Positions 1 to 7,837 of a stretch of DNA of 64,000 nt are shown one piece after another; position 1 is the first letter of the stretch; each line of letters opens with the position of its first letter. The DNA is taken from contig NZ_PXYK01000026.1 of NCBI RefSeq assembly GCF_003012745.1, forward strand, positions 1 through 64,000, given 5' to 3'. The notes under the pieces were generated by a model, which had not been told where the DNA came from, made no database searches, and was given only the letters and a program-made list of their open reading frames with translations. The stretch is from Kumtagia ephedrae. Lineage in GTDB: Bacteria > Pseudomonadota > Alphaproteobacteria > Rhizobiales > Rhizobiaceae. The position numbers and the translations under genes were made by a program.

Positions 1-37
1 CCAGGATGGCGCGCGACGAAACGGCGGGACGGGTCAT
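1..37 (-). CDS. 5' end of an unidentified minus-strand gene (partial)
   Basis: An ATG on the minus strand at 37-35 opens a frame that runs off the window edge (MTRPAVSSRAIL, 12 codons). A GGAG stretch lies about 7 bases upstream on the same strand, a plausible ribosome binding site. The gene would be divergent from the aldehyde dehydrogenase at 221. Too little is visible to name a product. Confidence 0.35.
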   Translation of the reverse strand, partial: MTRPAVSSRAIL

Positions 38-220
38 AAACGGCTCCGATCTAGCGAAGCCGCCCATGAATCACACATCACACCTGATCCGCTACCCCAA
101 CCGCGTTAACCTGAAGCGATTGCCCTGAAATCGCCGCCCTGTCCGCTTGCGTCAAATCCGCGCCTGCCCGATGCTGCGCGCCAACGACAAGCGACAATCA
201 GGACAACGGGAGCCCCCTTC

Positions 221-1648
221 ATGACCAACCACCTGCGCTTCTTCATCAATGGTGAATGGGTCGATCCGGTCGTGCCGGCGACGCTCGAGGTGATCGATCC
301 GTCGACCGAAGAGGCCTATACAAAAATCTCCGTCGGCTCGAAGCCCGATGTCGACCGCGCGGTGGCGGCGGCCAAGGCGGCGTTCCCGTCCTTCTCGCAG
401 ACCAGCAAGGCGGAGCGGCTCGACCTGCTGAAACGCATCCTCCAGGCCTACAACGACCGCTACGAGGAGATCGCCCAGGCGGCGAGCCAGGAGATGGGCG
501 CGCCGATCACCTGGGCGCGCGAGGCGCAGGCCTGGGCCGGCCGCGCCCACATGGAAGCCACCATCAAGGCCTTCGAGGACTACGATTTCACGGAGAAGCG
601 CGGCACCACCATGGTGGTGAAGGAGCCGATCGGCGTGTGCGCACTGATCACGCCGTGGAACTGGCCGCTCAACCAGATCGTCTGCAAGGTCGCGCCGGCG
701 ATCGCCGCCGGCTGCACGGTGGTGTTGAAACCCAGCGAGATCGCGCCGATCAGCGGCATCGTCTTCGCCGAGGCGGTTGCCGCCGCCGGCACGCCGAAGG
801 GCGTGTTCAACCTCGTCAACGGCACCGGCCCGGATGTCGGCCAGGTCATGGCCGGCCATCCGGACGTCGACATGGTCTCCTTCACCGGCTCGACGCGCGC
901 CGGCATCATCGTCGCCAAGACCGCGGCCGATACGGTCAAGCGCGTCGCCCAGGAGCTCGGCGGCAAGTCGGCCAACATCATCCTGCCCGACGCCGATTTC
1001 GCGGTCGCCGTGCAAAAGGGCGTCGAGGGCTGCTTCGGCAATTCCGGCCAGTCCTGCGACGCGCCGACGCGCATGCTGGTGCCGGCCGGCCGCCACGACG
1101 AGGCGCTGGCGATCGCCAAGAAGGCGGCGGAAGGCTTCAAGGTCGGCGACCCGCGCGCCGAGGACACGCAGCTCGGTCCCGTCGTCAGCCAGCTGCAATT
1201 CGACAAGGTGCAGCGGCTGATCGACAGCGGCATCGAGGAGGGCGCGACGCTGGTGACCGGCGGCCCCGGCCGGCCAGAGCATCTCAACCGCGGCTATTAC
1301 GTGCGCCCGACCGTGTTCGGCCATGTCCGTCCGGGCATGAGCATCGAGCGCGAGGAGATTTTCGGACCGGTGCTGTCGGTGATCTCCTACGAGGACGAGG
1401 ACGACGCGGTGCGGATCGCCAACGACACGGTCTACGGGCTCGCCGCCTATGTGCAGTCGCAGGACATCGGCCATGCGCGAAAAGTCGCGGCGCGGCTGCG
1501 GGCCGGCCAGGTGTCGATCAACTATCCCGACTGGGACGTCTTCGCTCCCTTCGGCGGCTACAAGCAGTCCGGCAACGGCCGCGAATATGCCGACTGGGCG
1601 ATCCACGACTTCCTGGAGATCAAGGGAATCGTCGGCTACGGCGAATGA
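221..1648 (+). CDS. NAD(P)-dependent aldehyde dehydrogenase family protein
   Basis: This 475-residue soluble enzyme has the usual length and motif order of the aldehyde dehydrogenase superfamily, which oxidises aldehydes to carboxylates using NAD(P)+. Visible motifs are PWNWP with the oxyanion-hole Asn near residue 147, the coenzyme-binding FTGST near 221-225, the general base Glu in ELGGKS near 245, and the nucleophile Cys in GQSC near 279. The start at 221 is preceded by GGGAG. It stands alone, 143 bases before an SppA-type peptidase on the same strand. The substrate cannot be told from sequence. Confidence 0.93.
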   Translation: MTNHLRFFINGEWVDPVVPATLEVIDPSTEEAYTKISVGSKPDVDRAVAAAKAAFPSFSQTSKAERLDLLKRILQAYNDRYEEIAQAASQEMGAPITWAREAQAWAGRAHMEATIKAFEDYDFTEKRGTTMVVKEPIGVCALITPWNWPLNQIVCKVAPAIAAGCTVVLKPSEIAPISGIVFAEAVAAAGTPKGVFNLVNGTGPDVGQVMAGHPDVDMVSFTGSTRAGIIVAKTAADTVKRVAQELGGKSANIILPDADFAVAVQKGVEGCFGNSGQSCDAPTRMLVPAGRHDEALAIAKKAAEGFKVGDPRAEDTQLGPVVSQLQFDKVQRLIDSGIEEGATLVTGGPGRPEHLNRGYYVRPTVFGHVRPGMSIEREEIFGPVLSVISYEDEDDAVRIANDTVYGLAAYVQSQDIGHARKVAARLRAGQVSINYPDWDVFAPFGGYKQSGNGREYADWAIHDFLEIKGIVGYGE

Positions 1649-1791
1649 GGCAGAGGACTCGCGCATCGTAAGGGAACAGTCAGCCCGTGTTGCGTTCCAG
1701 CCCTCTCGTGTCCAGCGCCCTCGCGCATGGCGGGTAGCGGGGACCGGCGGCTTGCGCTAGATACGGCGCTTTCCGTCTCGCGAGGAAAGAC

Positions 1792-2748
1792 ATGGCCGCC
1801 ACCGCAGAGGACCTGATCGACCGCCGCAGACTGCGACGCAAGCTGACCTTCTGGCGCGTCGTGGCGCTGGCGATCGCGGCCATCGCGATCGTCGCCGCGG
1901 CGTCCGCCTATTACGGCGACGGCTTCGCCGGCAAGTCGGCCAGCCACATCGCCAAGGTCAAGATCGAAGGCACGATCCTCGAGGACGAGGACCTGATGGA
2001 GCGGCTGGACGACATCCGCAAGTCGTCGGCCGTCAAGGGCGTCATCCTGTCGATCGATTCACCCGGCGGCACGACCGCGGGCGGCGAGGCGATCTTCGAC
2101 GCGGTCAGGGCGCTTGCGGCGGAGAAGCCGGTGGTGGCGCAGGTCGGCACGCTGGCGGCGTCGGCCGGCTACATGATCGCCAGCGCCTCCGACCATATCG
2201 TGGCGCGGCAATCCTCGATCGTCGGATCGATCGGCGTGCTGGCGCAGTTCCCGAACTTCAGCGGCCTTATGGACAAGCTCGGCATCACCCTCGACGAGGT
2301 GAAGTCGTCGCCGCTGAAGGCCGAGCCGTCGCCCTTCAACCACACCACCGAGGAGGAGAAGGCGATGATCCGCTCAATGATCCTCGACAGCTACGACTGG
2401 TTCGTCGGCCTCGTCTCGGATCGCCGCGGCATGTCGCGGGCCGAGGTGCTGACGCTCGCCGACGGCTCGGTCTTCACCGGCCGGCAGGCCCTGGAGAAGC
2501 GGCTGATCGACGGCCTCGGCGGCGAGAAGGAGGCGATCGCCTGGCTCGCCGGCAAGGGCGTTTCGGAGAACCTTCAGGTGATCGAGTGGGAGCCGACCGA
2601 CAGCGGCAGCGGGTTTCTGTTCGGCCGGGCCCTGACCGACGCGGCCGGCAGGGCGATGGGTTTCCCAGGCGCCGGTGCCGACCTGCTCAAGGAGACCGGA
2701 GCGGACCGCTTGTTCCTTGACGGCCTCGTATCGGTCTGGCACCCTTGA
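1792..2748 (+). CDS. sppA: Signal peptide peptidase SppA, short (single-domain) form
   Basis: This 318-residue inner-membrane serine protease is expected to degrade cleaved signal peptides. Residues about 21-41 form one hydrophobic anchor after a basic N-terminus. The S49 fold follows, with SPGG near 90-93, the nucleophile Ser in AASAGYM (about Ser124) and the probable general base Lys in SSPLKAEPS (about Lys176). Its length matches the single-domain SppA of many alphaproteobacteria rather than the double-length E. coli enzyme. The next gene, 78 bases downstream, is ihfB, and the two may be co-transcribed. Confidence 0.92.
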   Translation: MAATAEDLIDRRRLRRKLTFWRVVALAIAAIAIVAAASAYYGDGFAGKSASHIAKVKIEGTILEDEDLMERLDDIRKSSAVKGVILSIDSPGGTTAGGEAIFDAVRALAAEKPVVAQVGTLAASAGYMIASASDHIVARQSSIVGSIGVLAQFPNFSGLMDKLGITLDEVKSSPLKAEPSPFNHTTEEEKAMIRSMILDSYDWFVGLVSDRRGMSRAEVLTLADGSVFTGRQALEKRLIDGLGGEKEAIAWLAGKGVSENLQVIEWEPTDSGSGFLFGRALTDAAGRAMGFPGAGADLLKETGADRLFLDGLVSVWHP

Positions 2749-2826
2749 CTGGTTTCCGGCCAGCCTAAAACATCAGCAAAATCATTCGCATGCTTTTGGA
2801 TTCATCTGTTTGAAGGGGGACAGCTC

Positions 2827-3111
2827 ATGATCAAATCCGAACTCGTGCAGATCATCCACGCCCGCAATTCGCACCTCTTCCTGCGCGACGTGGAGAACAT
2901 CGTCAGCGCCATATTCGACGAGATCACCGAGACGCTGGCCGAGGGCAATCGCGTCGAGCTGCGCGGCTTCGGCGCGTTCTCGGTCAAGAACCGGCCGGCG
3001 CGCACCGGGCGCAACCCGCGCACCGGCGACACGGTCGAGGTGGAGGAGAAGTGGGTGCCGTTCTTCAAGACCGGCAAGGAACTTCGCGAAAGGCTGAACT
3101 CCCAGAAATAA
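2827..3111 (+). CDS. ihfB: Integration host factor subunit beta
   Basis: This 94-residue HU/IHF-family protein would pair with IHF alpha (not in the window) to bend DNA in recombination, replication and transcription. The family signature is clear: the dimer core, [13 protein letters not shown], then the DNA-binding arm RNPRTG with the intercalating Pro at residue 64. MIKSEL at the start is typical of the beta subunit. A strong GAAGGGGGA site lies just before the ATG. A LapA-like membrane protein follows after 32 bases. Confidence 0.96.
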   Translation: MIKSELVQIIHARNSHLFLRDVENIVSAIFDEITETLAEGNRVELRGFGAFSVKNRPARTGRNPRTGDTVEVEEKWVPFFKTGKELRERLNSQK

Positions 3112-3143
3112 GGACGGGACCAGCCGAACGGCAGCGGAAGATC

Positions 3144-3479
3144 ATGGTCAATCGCCTCATCCTCGTCGTGGTCCTCGTGCCACTCGCCATCGTCCTGATC
3201 GCGCTCGCCGTCGCCAACCGGGGCCTGACGCCGTTCACGCTGGACCCGTTCAATCCCGGCAATCCGGCGCTGACCGTCCAACTGCCGCTGTTCTTCCTGA
3301 TGTTCGCCGCGCTGGCCGTCGGCCTCGTCATCGGCAGCTTCGCCACCTGGTTCAGGCAGGGCCGCTACCGCAAGCTGGCGCGGCAGCGCGGGCTGGAAGC
3401 GCAGGCGGCGCACGGCGCCGCAAGCCGCCAGGCACAGGCCGCCAGGGCCTCGGCGGCACTGCCCGGGCCCAGCCGCTAG
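3144..3479 (+). CDS. LapA domain-containing small membrane protein
   Basis: This 111-residue protein has two predicted membrane helices (about 4-24 and 45-68) separated by a short polar loop, then a basic, alanine-rich cytoplasmic tail ending near 105. That layout matches the lipopolysaccharide assembly protein A (LapA) family, which in E. coli takes part in controlling LpxC turnover. Whether it does so here is unknown. The ATG at 3144 follows GCGGAAG. It lies 32 bases after ihfB, and the stop codon is embedded in a palindromic repeat. Confidence 0.8.
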   Translation: MVNRLILVVVLVPLAIVLIALAVANRGLTPFTLDPFNPGNPALTVQLPLFFLMFAALAVGLVIGSFATWFRQGRYRKLARQRGLEAQAAHGAASRQAQAARASAALPGPSR

Positions 3480-3576
3480 AGCGAAATGCGATCCAGATGA
3501 AACGGCATTCTGCTCTATCTCTTTGTTTTGCCGCATGATCTTTGTCCGAAAAGTCTGCAACTTTTCGGGATCATGC
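3478..3576. repeat. Two-hairpin intergenic palindromic repeat of Rhizobiales type
   Basis: The first hairpin pairs AGAGCGAAATGC (3478-3489) with GCATTCTGCTCT (3505-3516), 10 of 12 bases complementary. The second pairs GCATGATC...CCGAAAAGT with ACTTTTCGG...GATCATGC across 3533-3576. From memory this composite is a very common dispersed element between genes in rhizobia and relatives. It overlaps the stop codon of the LapA-like gene and may help end or stabilise that transcript. Confidence 0.75.
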
Positions 3577-3614
3577 TCCAGGATGGTGCGGTCCCAGGCG
3601 CAAGGAGACCGCGC

Positions 3615-4583
3615 ATGCGCATGATTTCGGCCGAAGAGGTCGACCGCTCGCTCACCTTCCCGGGGCTCGTCGAGACGCTTCGGGACGCCTTCCGCGCCGG
3701 CGCGGTGCAGCCGGTGCGCCACCATCACACGGTCGAGCGGCCGGACGGCGCGGCCTCGACCCTGCTCCTGATGCCGGCCTGGACCGACTTCAACGCCGCA
3801 GGCACCTCGGACGGCGGCCATGTCGGTGTGAAGATCGTCACCGTCTCGCCCGACAACAACGCCATCGGCAAGCCGGCGGTGATGGGGCTCTACCTGCTGC
3901 TCGACGGCAGGACCGGCGAACCGCAGGCGCTGATCGACGGCCAGAGGCTGACGCAGTGGCGCACCGCCTGCGCCTCGGCACTCGCCGCCACCTACCTGGC
4001 GCGCGACGACGCCTCGAAGCTGCTGGTGGTCGGGGCCGGAGCGCTCAGCGCCTTCCTCGCCCGGGCGCATTCGGCCGTGCGGCCGATCCGCGACATCCGC
4101 ATCTGGAACCGCACCCCGGCCAATGCCGGGAAGGCCGCGGAGGCGCTGCGGCGGGACGGTTTTGCCGCCGCCGCCGCCGCCGATCTCGACGCGGCGCTGG
4201 GCTGGGCCGACATCGTCACCTGCGCCACCATCTCGACCCGGCCGCTGGTCAAGGGCGCGCTTCTCAAGCCCGGCACGCATGTCGACCTCGTCGGCGGCTT
4301 CACGCCCTCGATGCGCGAGGCCGACGACGACGCCATCTCCCGCGCCAAGGTCTATGTCGATACCCGCGCCGGAGCGACCAAGGAGGCCGGTGACATCGTG
4401 CAGCCGCTGCAGTCGGGCGTTCTGAAGCCGAACGCCATCGTCGCCGACCTGCACGAGCTCGCCCGCGGCGAAAAACCCGGACGCAGCGGCGCTGATGAGA
4501 TCACGCTGTTCAAGTCGGTTGGGGCGGCACTGGAGGATCTTGCGGCGGGCGTGGCGGTGTTCAGGGCAGCAAGCGCAGAATAG
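3615..4583 (+). CDS. Ornithine cyclodeaminase / mu-crystallin family protein
   Basis: This 322-residue NAD(P)-dependent protein belongs to the family that includes ornithine cyclodeaminase (ornithine to proline plus ammonia), alanine dehydrogenase and delta-1-pyrroline-2-carboxylate reductase. The substrate-side segment GVKIVTVSPDNN (about 75-86) and the Rossmann motif VVGAGALSAFLA (about 137-148) are visible. AAGGAG sits 8 bases before the ATG at 3615, so this start is preferred over the upstream ATG in the repeat. It stands alone, and the exact reaction cannot be chosen from sequence. Confidence 0.88.
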   Translation: MRMISAEEVDRSLTFPGLVETLRDAFRAGAVQPVRHHHTVERPDGAASTLLLMPAWTDFNAAGTSDGGHVGVKIVTVSPDNNAIGKPAVMGLYLLLDGRTGEPQALIDGQRLTQWRTACASALAATYLARDDASKLLVVGAGALSAFLARAHSAVRPIRDIRIWNRTPANAGKAAEALRRDGFAAAAAADLDAALGWADIVTCATISTRPLVKGALLKPGTHVDLVGGFTPSMREADDDAISRAKVYVDTRAGATKEAGDIVQPLQSGVLKPNAIVADLHELARGEKPGRSGADEITLFKSVGAALEDLAAGVAVFRAASAE

Positions 4584-4662
4584 GCGGCGCCTAAGGTCAA
4601 GCCACCCTTGACGCATCAAAGGGTCGCGCGGGAACCTTGGCGCCGCACTGCGGTTCGGCATC

Positions 4663-5151
4663 ATGACCCTCGGCTGGCCCCTGTTTCTCTGGTCCCTGCT
4701 GACAGCCCTGGTCGCGGCGCTGAGCTTCGGCCCGTCCTTCGCGCATGTGCTGGAGTCCGTGCCCCGCATCCAGCTCTGGTCGCCGGAGCTGTGGCGCGAA
4801 ACCACGGTCTTCAACCAGCAGTACCGCTTGTTCGCAGTGGTCGGCGCGCCGGTCGACCTCCTGGCGATCATCACGCCCGCCGTGCTCACCTTGATGCTGC
4901 GCGGCCAGAGCCCGGCCTTCGGGCTGGCGCTCGCCGCGACCGTCCTGTTCGCGGCAGCGCTCATTGCCTGGATCGCAATCGTCCTGCCCGCCAACAACAT
5001 CCTCGCCACCTGGAAGCCCGGCCCGATGCCGGAGAATTTCGAGACGATCCGGCGGCAGTGGGAGACGGGGCACATGGTCGTGGCGGCGGCAAAGTCGGCA
5101 GGACTGGTCGCCCTGTTCTCCGCCCTGCTCACCATCCAGAGCAGCCCGTAG
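4663..5151 (+). CDS. DUF1772-family four-helix membrane protein
   Basis: This 162-residue hydrophobic protein has about four membrane segments (near 4-27, 65-80, 88-109 and 139-157). The NNILATW segment and the RRQWETGH motif before the last helix are hallmarks of the DUF1772 (anthrone-oxygenase-like) family as I remember it. The biochemical role of bacterial members is unknown. The start at 4663 lacks a strong ribosome binding site. The neighbours do not suggest a pathway. Confidence 0.72.
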   Translation: MTLGWPLFLWSLLTALVAALSFGPSFAHVLESVPRIQLWSPELWRETTVFNQQYRLFAVVGAPVDLLAIITPAVLTLMLRGQSPAFGLALAATVLFAAALIAWIAIVLPANNILATWKPGPMPENFETIRRQWETGHMVVAAAKSAGLVALFSALLTIQSSP

Positions 5152-5325
5152 CCGCCTTTGTTGCGCCGTCCTGCCGGCTGTGGCAGAAGCGACGGCATCT
5201 TCCAGCGAGGCGATCGTTTGAAACCAGCGCGTCACAATCGCGGCGACGACCGGCGCCAGCAGGGGCAGGCAGTTCGCCCGCCCGAGCGGCAAGCAGAGGC
5301 ACAGCCGCGCCCACGCCGCGAAGGC

Positions 5326-6225
5326 ATGCTGCCGGCCGAGCGCCTGCCGGTGATCCTCGAAGTCCTACCCAATGACGACTACGCGCTGCTCGATTCCGGC
5401 GATGGCGAGAAACTGGAACAGTACGGCGCCTACCGTATCGTCCGCCCCGAAGGCCAGGCGATCTGGCGCAAGGCCTTGCCGGAGGGCGAATGGCGCAAGG
5501 CCGACGCGATTTTCACCGGCGACACCGACGAGGAAGGGCTGGGCCGCTGGCGCTTCCCGAAACAGCCGCTCGGCGAGACCTGGCCGATGCGTCACGACGG
5601 CATCGACTATCTCGGCCGTTTCACCTCGTTCCGCCATGTCGGCGTGTTCCCGGAGCAGGCTACGCATTGGGATCACATGGCCGGGTTGATCGCCGGCGCG
5701 AAGCGGCCAGTGAAGGTGCTCAACCTGTTCGGCTATACCGGGCTGGCCTCGCTGATGGCGGCGAGGGACGGCGCGGAAGTGACGCATGTCGACGCCTCGA
5801 AGAAGGCGATCGGCTGGGCGCGCGAGAACCAGGAGATGGCACGGCTCGGCGACAAGCCGATCCGCTGGATCTGCGAGGACGCCATGAAATTCGCCGAGCG
5901 CGAGGAGCGCCGCGGCAGCCGCTACGACATCATCCTGTTCGACCCGCCCGCCTATGGTCGCGGCCCGAAAGGCGAGGTCTGGCAGCTCTTCGACGACCTG
6001 CCGAGGCTGGCCGACATCTGCCGGTCGATCCTGACGCCGAAGCCGCTCGCCGTCGTGCTCACCGCCTATTCGATCCGCGCCTCCTTCTTCGCCATCCACG
6101 CGCTGATGCGCGACACCTTCGCCGGCATGGGCGGCCGCGTCGAATCGGGCGAGCTGGTGATCCGCGAGAAGGGCGCCGGGCGGGCGCTTTCCACGTCATT
6201 GTTTTCCAGATGGGTTGCGGGATGA
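5326..6225 (+). CDS. Class I SAM-dependent methyltransferase, RlmI/RlmK-like (probable 23S rRNA methyltransferase)
   Basis: The 299-residue enzyme carries the SAM-binding motif NLFGYTGLASLMAA (about 136-149), the acidic loop VDASKK, and the catalytic motif DPPAYGRG (about 206-213) seen in base-modifying rRNA methyltransferases. It lacks the N-terminal PUA domain of E. coli RlmI. The frame is open further upstream, but that stretch is Arg/Gln-rich and low complexity, so the ATG at 5326 after GCGAAGG is preferred. The next gene is a TrmH-family RNA methyltransferase, so the pair may form an RNA-modification unit split by an inserted palindromic element. Confidence 0.85.
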   Translation: MLPAERLPVILEVLPNDDYALLDSGDGEKLEQYGAYRIVRPEGQAIWRKALPEGEWRKADAIFTGDTDEEGLGRWRFPKQPLGETWPMRHDGIDYLGRFTSFRHVGVFPEQATHWDHMAGLIAGAKRPVKVLNLFGYTGLASLMAARDGAEVTHVDASKKAIGWARENQEMARLGDKPIRWICEDAMKFAEREERRGSRYDIILFDPPAYGRGPKGEVWQLFDDLPRLADICRSILTPKPLAVVLTAYSIRASFFAIHALMRDTFAGMGGRVESGELVIREKGAGRALSTSLFSRWVAG

Positions 6226-6243
6226 GTCGTTCACCCCTGAGCA

Positions 6244-6370
6244 GCGCCCCCTCCACCACGCTTCGCGTGGTCCCCCTCCCCCGCTTCGCAGGGGAGGAAC
6301 CAGCTGCGCCGTTCGATCCTCCCCCGTTTACGGGGGAGGGGGACCACGCGAAGCGTGGTGGAGGGGGCGC
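6244..6370. repeat. 127-bp palindromic mosaic element, copy A
   Basis: The element is bounded by perfect 40-base inverted repeats at 6244-6283 and 6331-6370, around a 47-base core that can itself fold. Each arm contains an inner palindrome (ACCACGCTTCGCGTGGT) and C/G runs. It nearly fills the 148-base spacer between two methyltransferase genes. The right end, reading GGTGGAGGGGG, lies 4-15 bases before the downstream ATG and probably acts as its ribosome binding site. A second copy in reverse orientation is at 44932-45054. No transposase is present. Confidence 0.93.
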
Positions 6371-6373
6371 ATC

Positions 6374-7219
6374 ATGACCGGCCAACTGCGTGTCGGGCGC
6401 GTCAAGGAAGTCACCAGCCTGTCCAACCCGCTGGTGAAAGACCTGAAGGCGCTGGCGCTGAAGAAGTTCCGCGACCAGCAGAACGCCTTCATGGCCGAGG
6501 GCCTGAAGCTCGTCATCGACGCGCTCGACCTCGGCTGGCGGGTGAAGACGCTGGTGTTCGCGAAATCCGCCCTCGGCAACCCGGCAGTGGAAAAGGTCGC
6601 GGCACGCACGGTGGCGGCCGGCGGCGACGTGCTGGAGGTCTCGGAAAAGATTCTCGCGGCGATCACCAGGCGCGACAATCCGCAGACGGTGGTCGGCGTG
6701 TTCGAGCAGCGCTTCCTGAAGCTGACCGACATCCGTCCGGCACCGGGCGACGTCTGGGTGGGGCTCGACCGGGTGCGCGATCCCGGCAATCTCGGCACCG
6801 TGCTGCGCACCGTCGATGCCGTCGGCGCCAAGGGCATCATCCTGGTCGGCGACACCACCGATCCGTTCGGGCTGGAGACGGTGCGGGCGACCATGGGCTC
6901 GATCTTCGCCGTGCCCGTCGCGCGGGCGACGCAGGAGGCCTTTCTCGCCTGGCGCATGGGCTTTGCCGGGCTGGTGGCCGGCACGCATCTCAAGGGCGCC
7001 GTCGACTACCGCAGCGTCGACTATGCGAAAAAGCCGGTGCTGCTGCTGATGGGCAACGAGCAGCAGGGCCTGCCGGACGCGCTCGCCGAGACCTGCGACA
7101 AGCTGGTGCGCATCCCGCAGGCGGGCCGCGCCGATTCGCTCAACCTCGCGGTGGCGACCGGAGTGATGCTGTTCGAGATCCGGCGCGCCGCGCTGACGCT
7201 TGCAACGGACGAGGCCTGA
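6374..7219 (+). CDS. TrmH/SpoU-family RNA 2'-O-methyltransferase
   Basis: This 281-residue enzyme is predicted to methylate a ribose 2'-OH in tRNA or rRNA using SAM. The N-terminal third resembles the SpoU substrate-binding domain. The knotted SPOUT domain shows all three motifs: DPGNLGTVLRT (about 137-147), GNEQQGLP (about 226-233) and IPQAGRADSLNLAVA (about 246-260). The stop codon shares one base with the lspA start (TGATG), so the two are translationally coupled. The target nucleotide is unknown. Confidence 0.9.
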   Translation: MTGQLRVGRVKEVTSLSNPLVKDLKALALKKFRDQQNAFMAEGLKLVIDALDLGWRVKTLVFAKSALGNPAVEKVAARTVAAGGDVLEVSEKILAAITRRDNPQTVVGVFEQRFLKLTDIRPAPGDVWVGLDRVRDPGNLGTVLRTVDAVGAKGIILVGDTTDPFGLETVRATMGSIFAVPVARATQEAFLAWRMGFAGLVAGTHLKGAVDYRSVDYAKKPVLLLMGNEQQGLPDALAETCDKLVRIPQAGRADSLNLAVATGVMLFEIRRAALTLATDEA

Positions 7220-7734
7220 TGCGCGCACCTTCATGGCACATCTATGCGGGGATCGCCGCCGCCGGCATCGCCCTCGACCAGTGGATCAAATGGCTGGTGG
7301 AAACGCGGCTGGCCATGCACGACCCGGTCGAGTTGCTGCCGTTCCTGGCGCTCTACCGCACCTACAACACCGGCGTCGCCTTCTCGATGTTCTCCTGGGT
7401 CGGCGACCGCGGGCTGGTTGCTATCTCCATTGCCGTCATCGCCTTCGTGCTCTATCTCGCCCTGCGCTCCGACCCGCGGCAGGTGCTGGCGCGGCTGGGC
7501 TTCGCCCTGATCGTCAGCGGCGCCATCGGCAATGTGATCGACCGCGCCATCCACGGCCACGTCATCGACTACATCTTCTTCCATACCCCGGTCTGGTCGT
7601 TCGCGGTCTTCAACCTGGCCGACGCCTTCATCTCGGTCGGCGCCGCCGCGGTGGTGCTGCAGGAGCTGCTCTCCTGGCGGCAGGCGCGAAAGGAAGCTTC
7701 GTCGGACGATGGATCAGGCGGGCGCCAGACGTAA
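7219..7734 (+). CDS. lspA: Lipoprotein signal peptidase (signal peptidase II)
   Basis: This 171-residue inner-membrane aspartyl protease cleaves the signal peptide of prolipoproteins after diacylglycerol is attached to the lipobox Cys. Four membrane helices are visible. The conserved blocks are YNTGVAFSM (about 49-57), GNVIDR (104-109), HVIDY with catalytic Asp117, and FNLADA with catalytic Asp135. The ATG overlaps the stop of the TrmH-family gene by one base. Length and motif order are normal for the family. Confidence 0.96.
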   Translation: MRAPSWHIYAGIAAAGIALDQWIKWLVETRLAMHDPVELLPFLALYRTYNTGVAFSMFSWVGDRGLVAISIAVIAFVLYLALRSDPRQVLARLGFALIVSGAIGNVIDRAIHGHVIDYIFFHTPVWSFAVFNLADAFISVGAAAVVLQELLSWRQARKEASSDDGSGGRQT

Positions 7735-7837
7735 CCGGCCGGCGGAATGCTCGCGCCGCACCCTTAAAATGGCGGAACGCTAAAATGCGAGCGAATTGCA
7801 GAAAGCTTCGGGAACGACGCCGGAGTAGAATAACCGG

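Noticed and set aside
2802-5198. Very long open frame on the minus strand (about 800 codons) opposite ihfB, the LapA-like gene, the cyclodeaminase gene and the DUF1772 gene
   Set aside because: It lies antisense to four well-recognised genes, its composition is Arg/Gly/Ala/His-rich without domains, and GC-rich codon bias on the plus strand explains the lack of stops.
5158-5325. N-terminal extension of the RlmI-like methyltransferase
   Set aside because: The added 56 residues are Arg/Gln-rich low-complexity sequence, with no conserved motif, and begin 7 bases after the previous stop.
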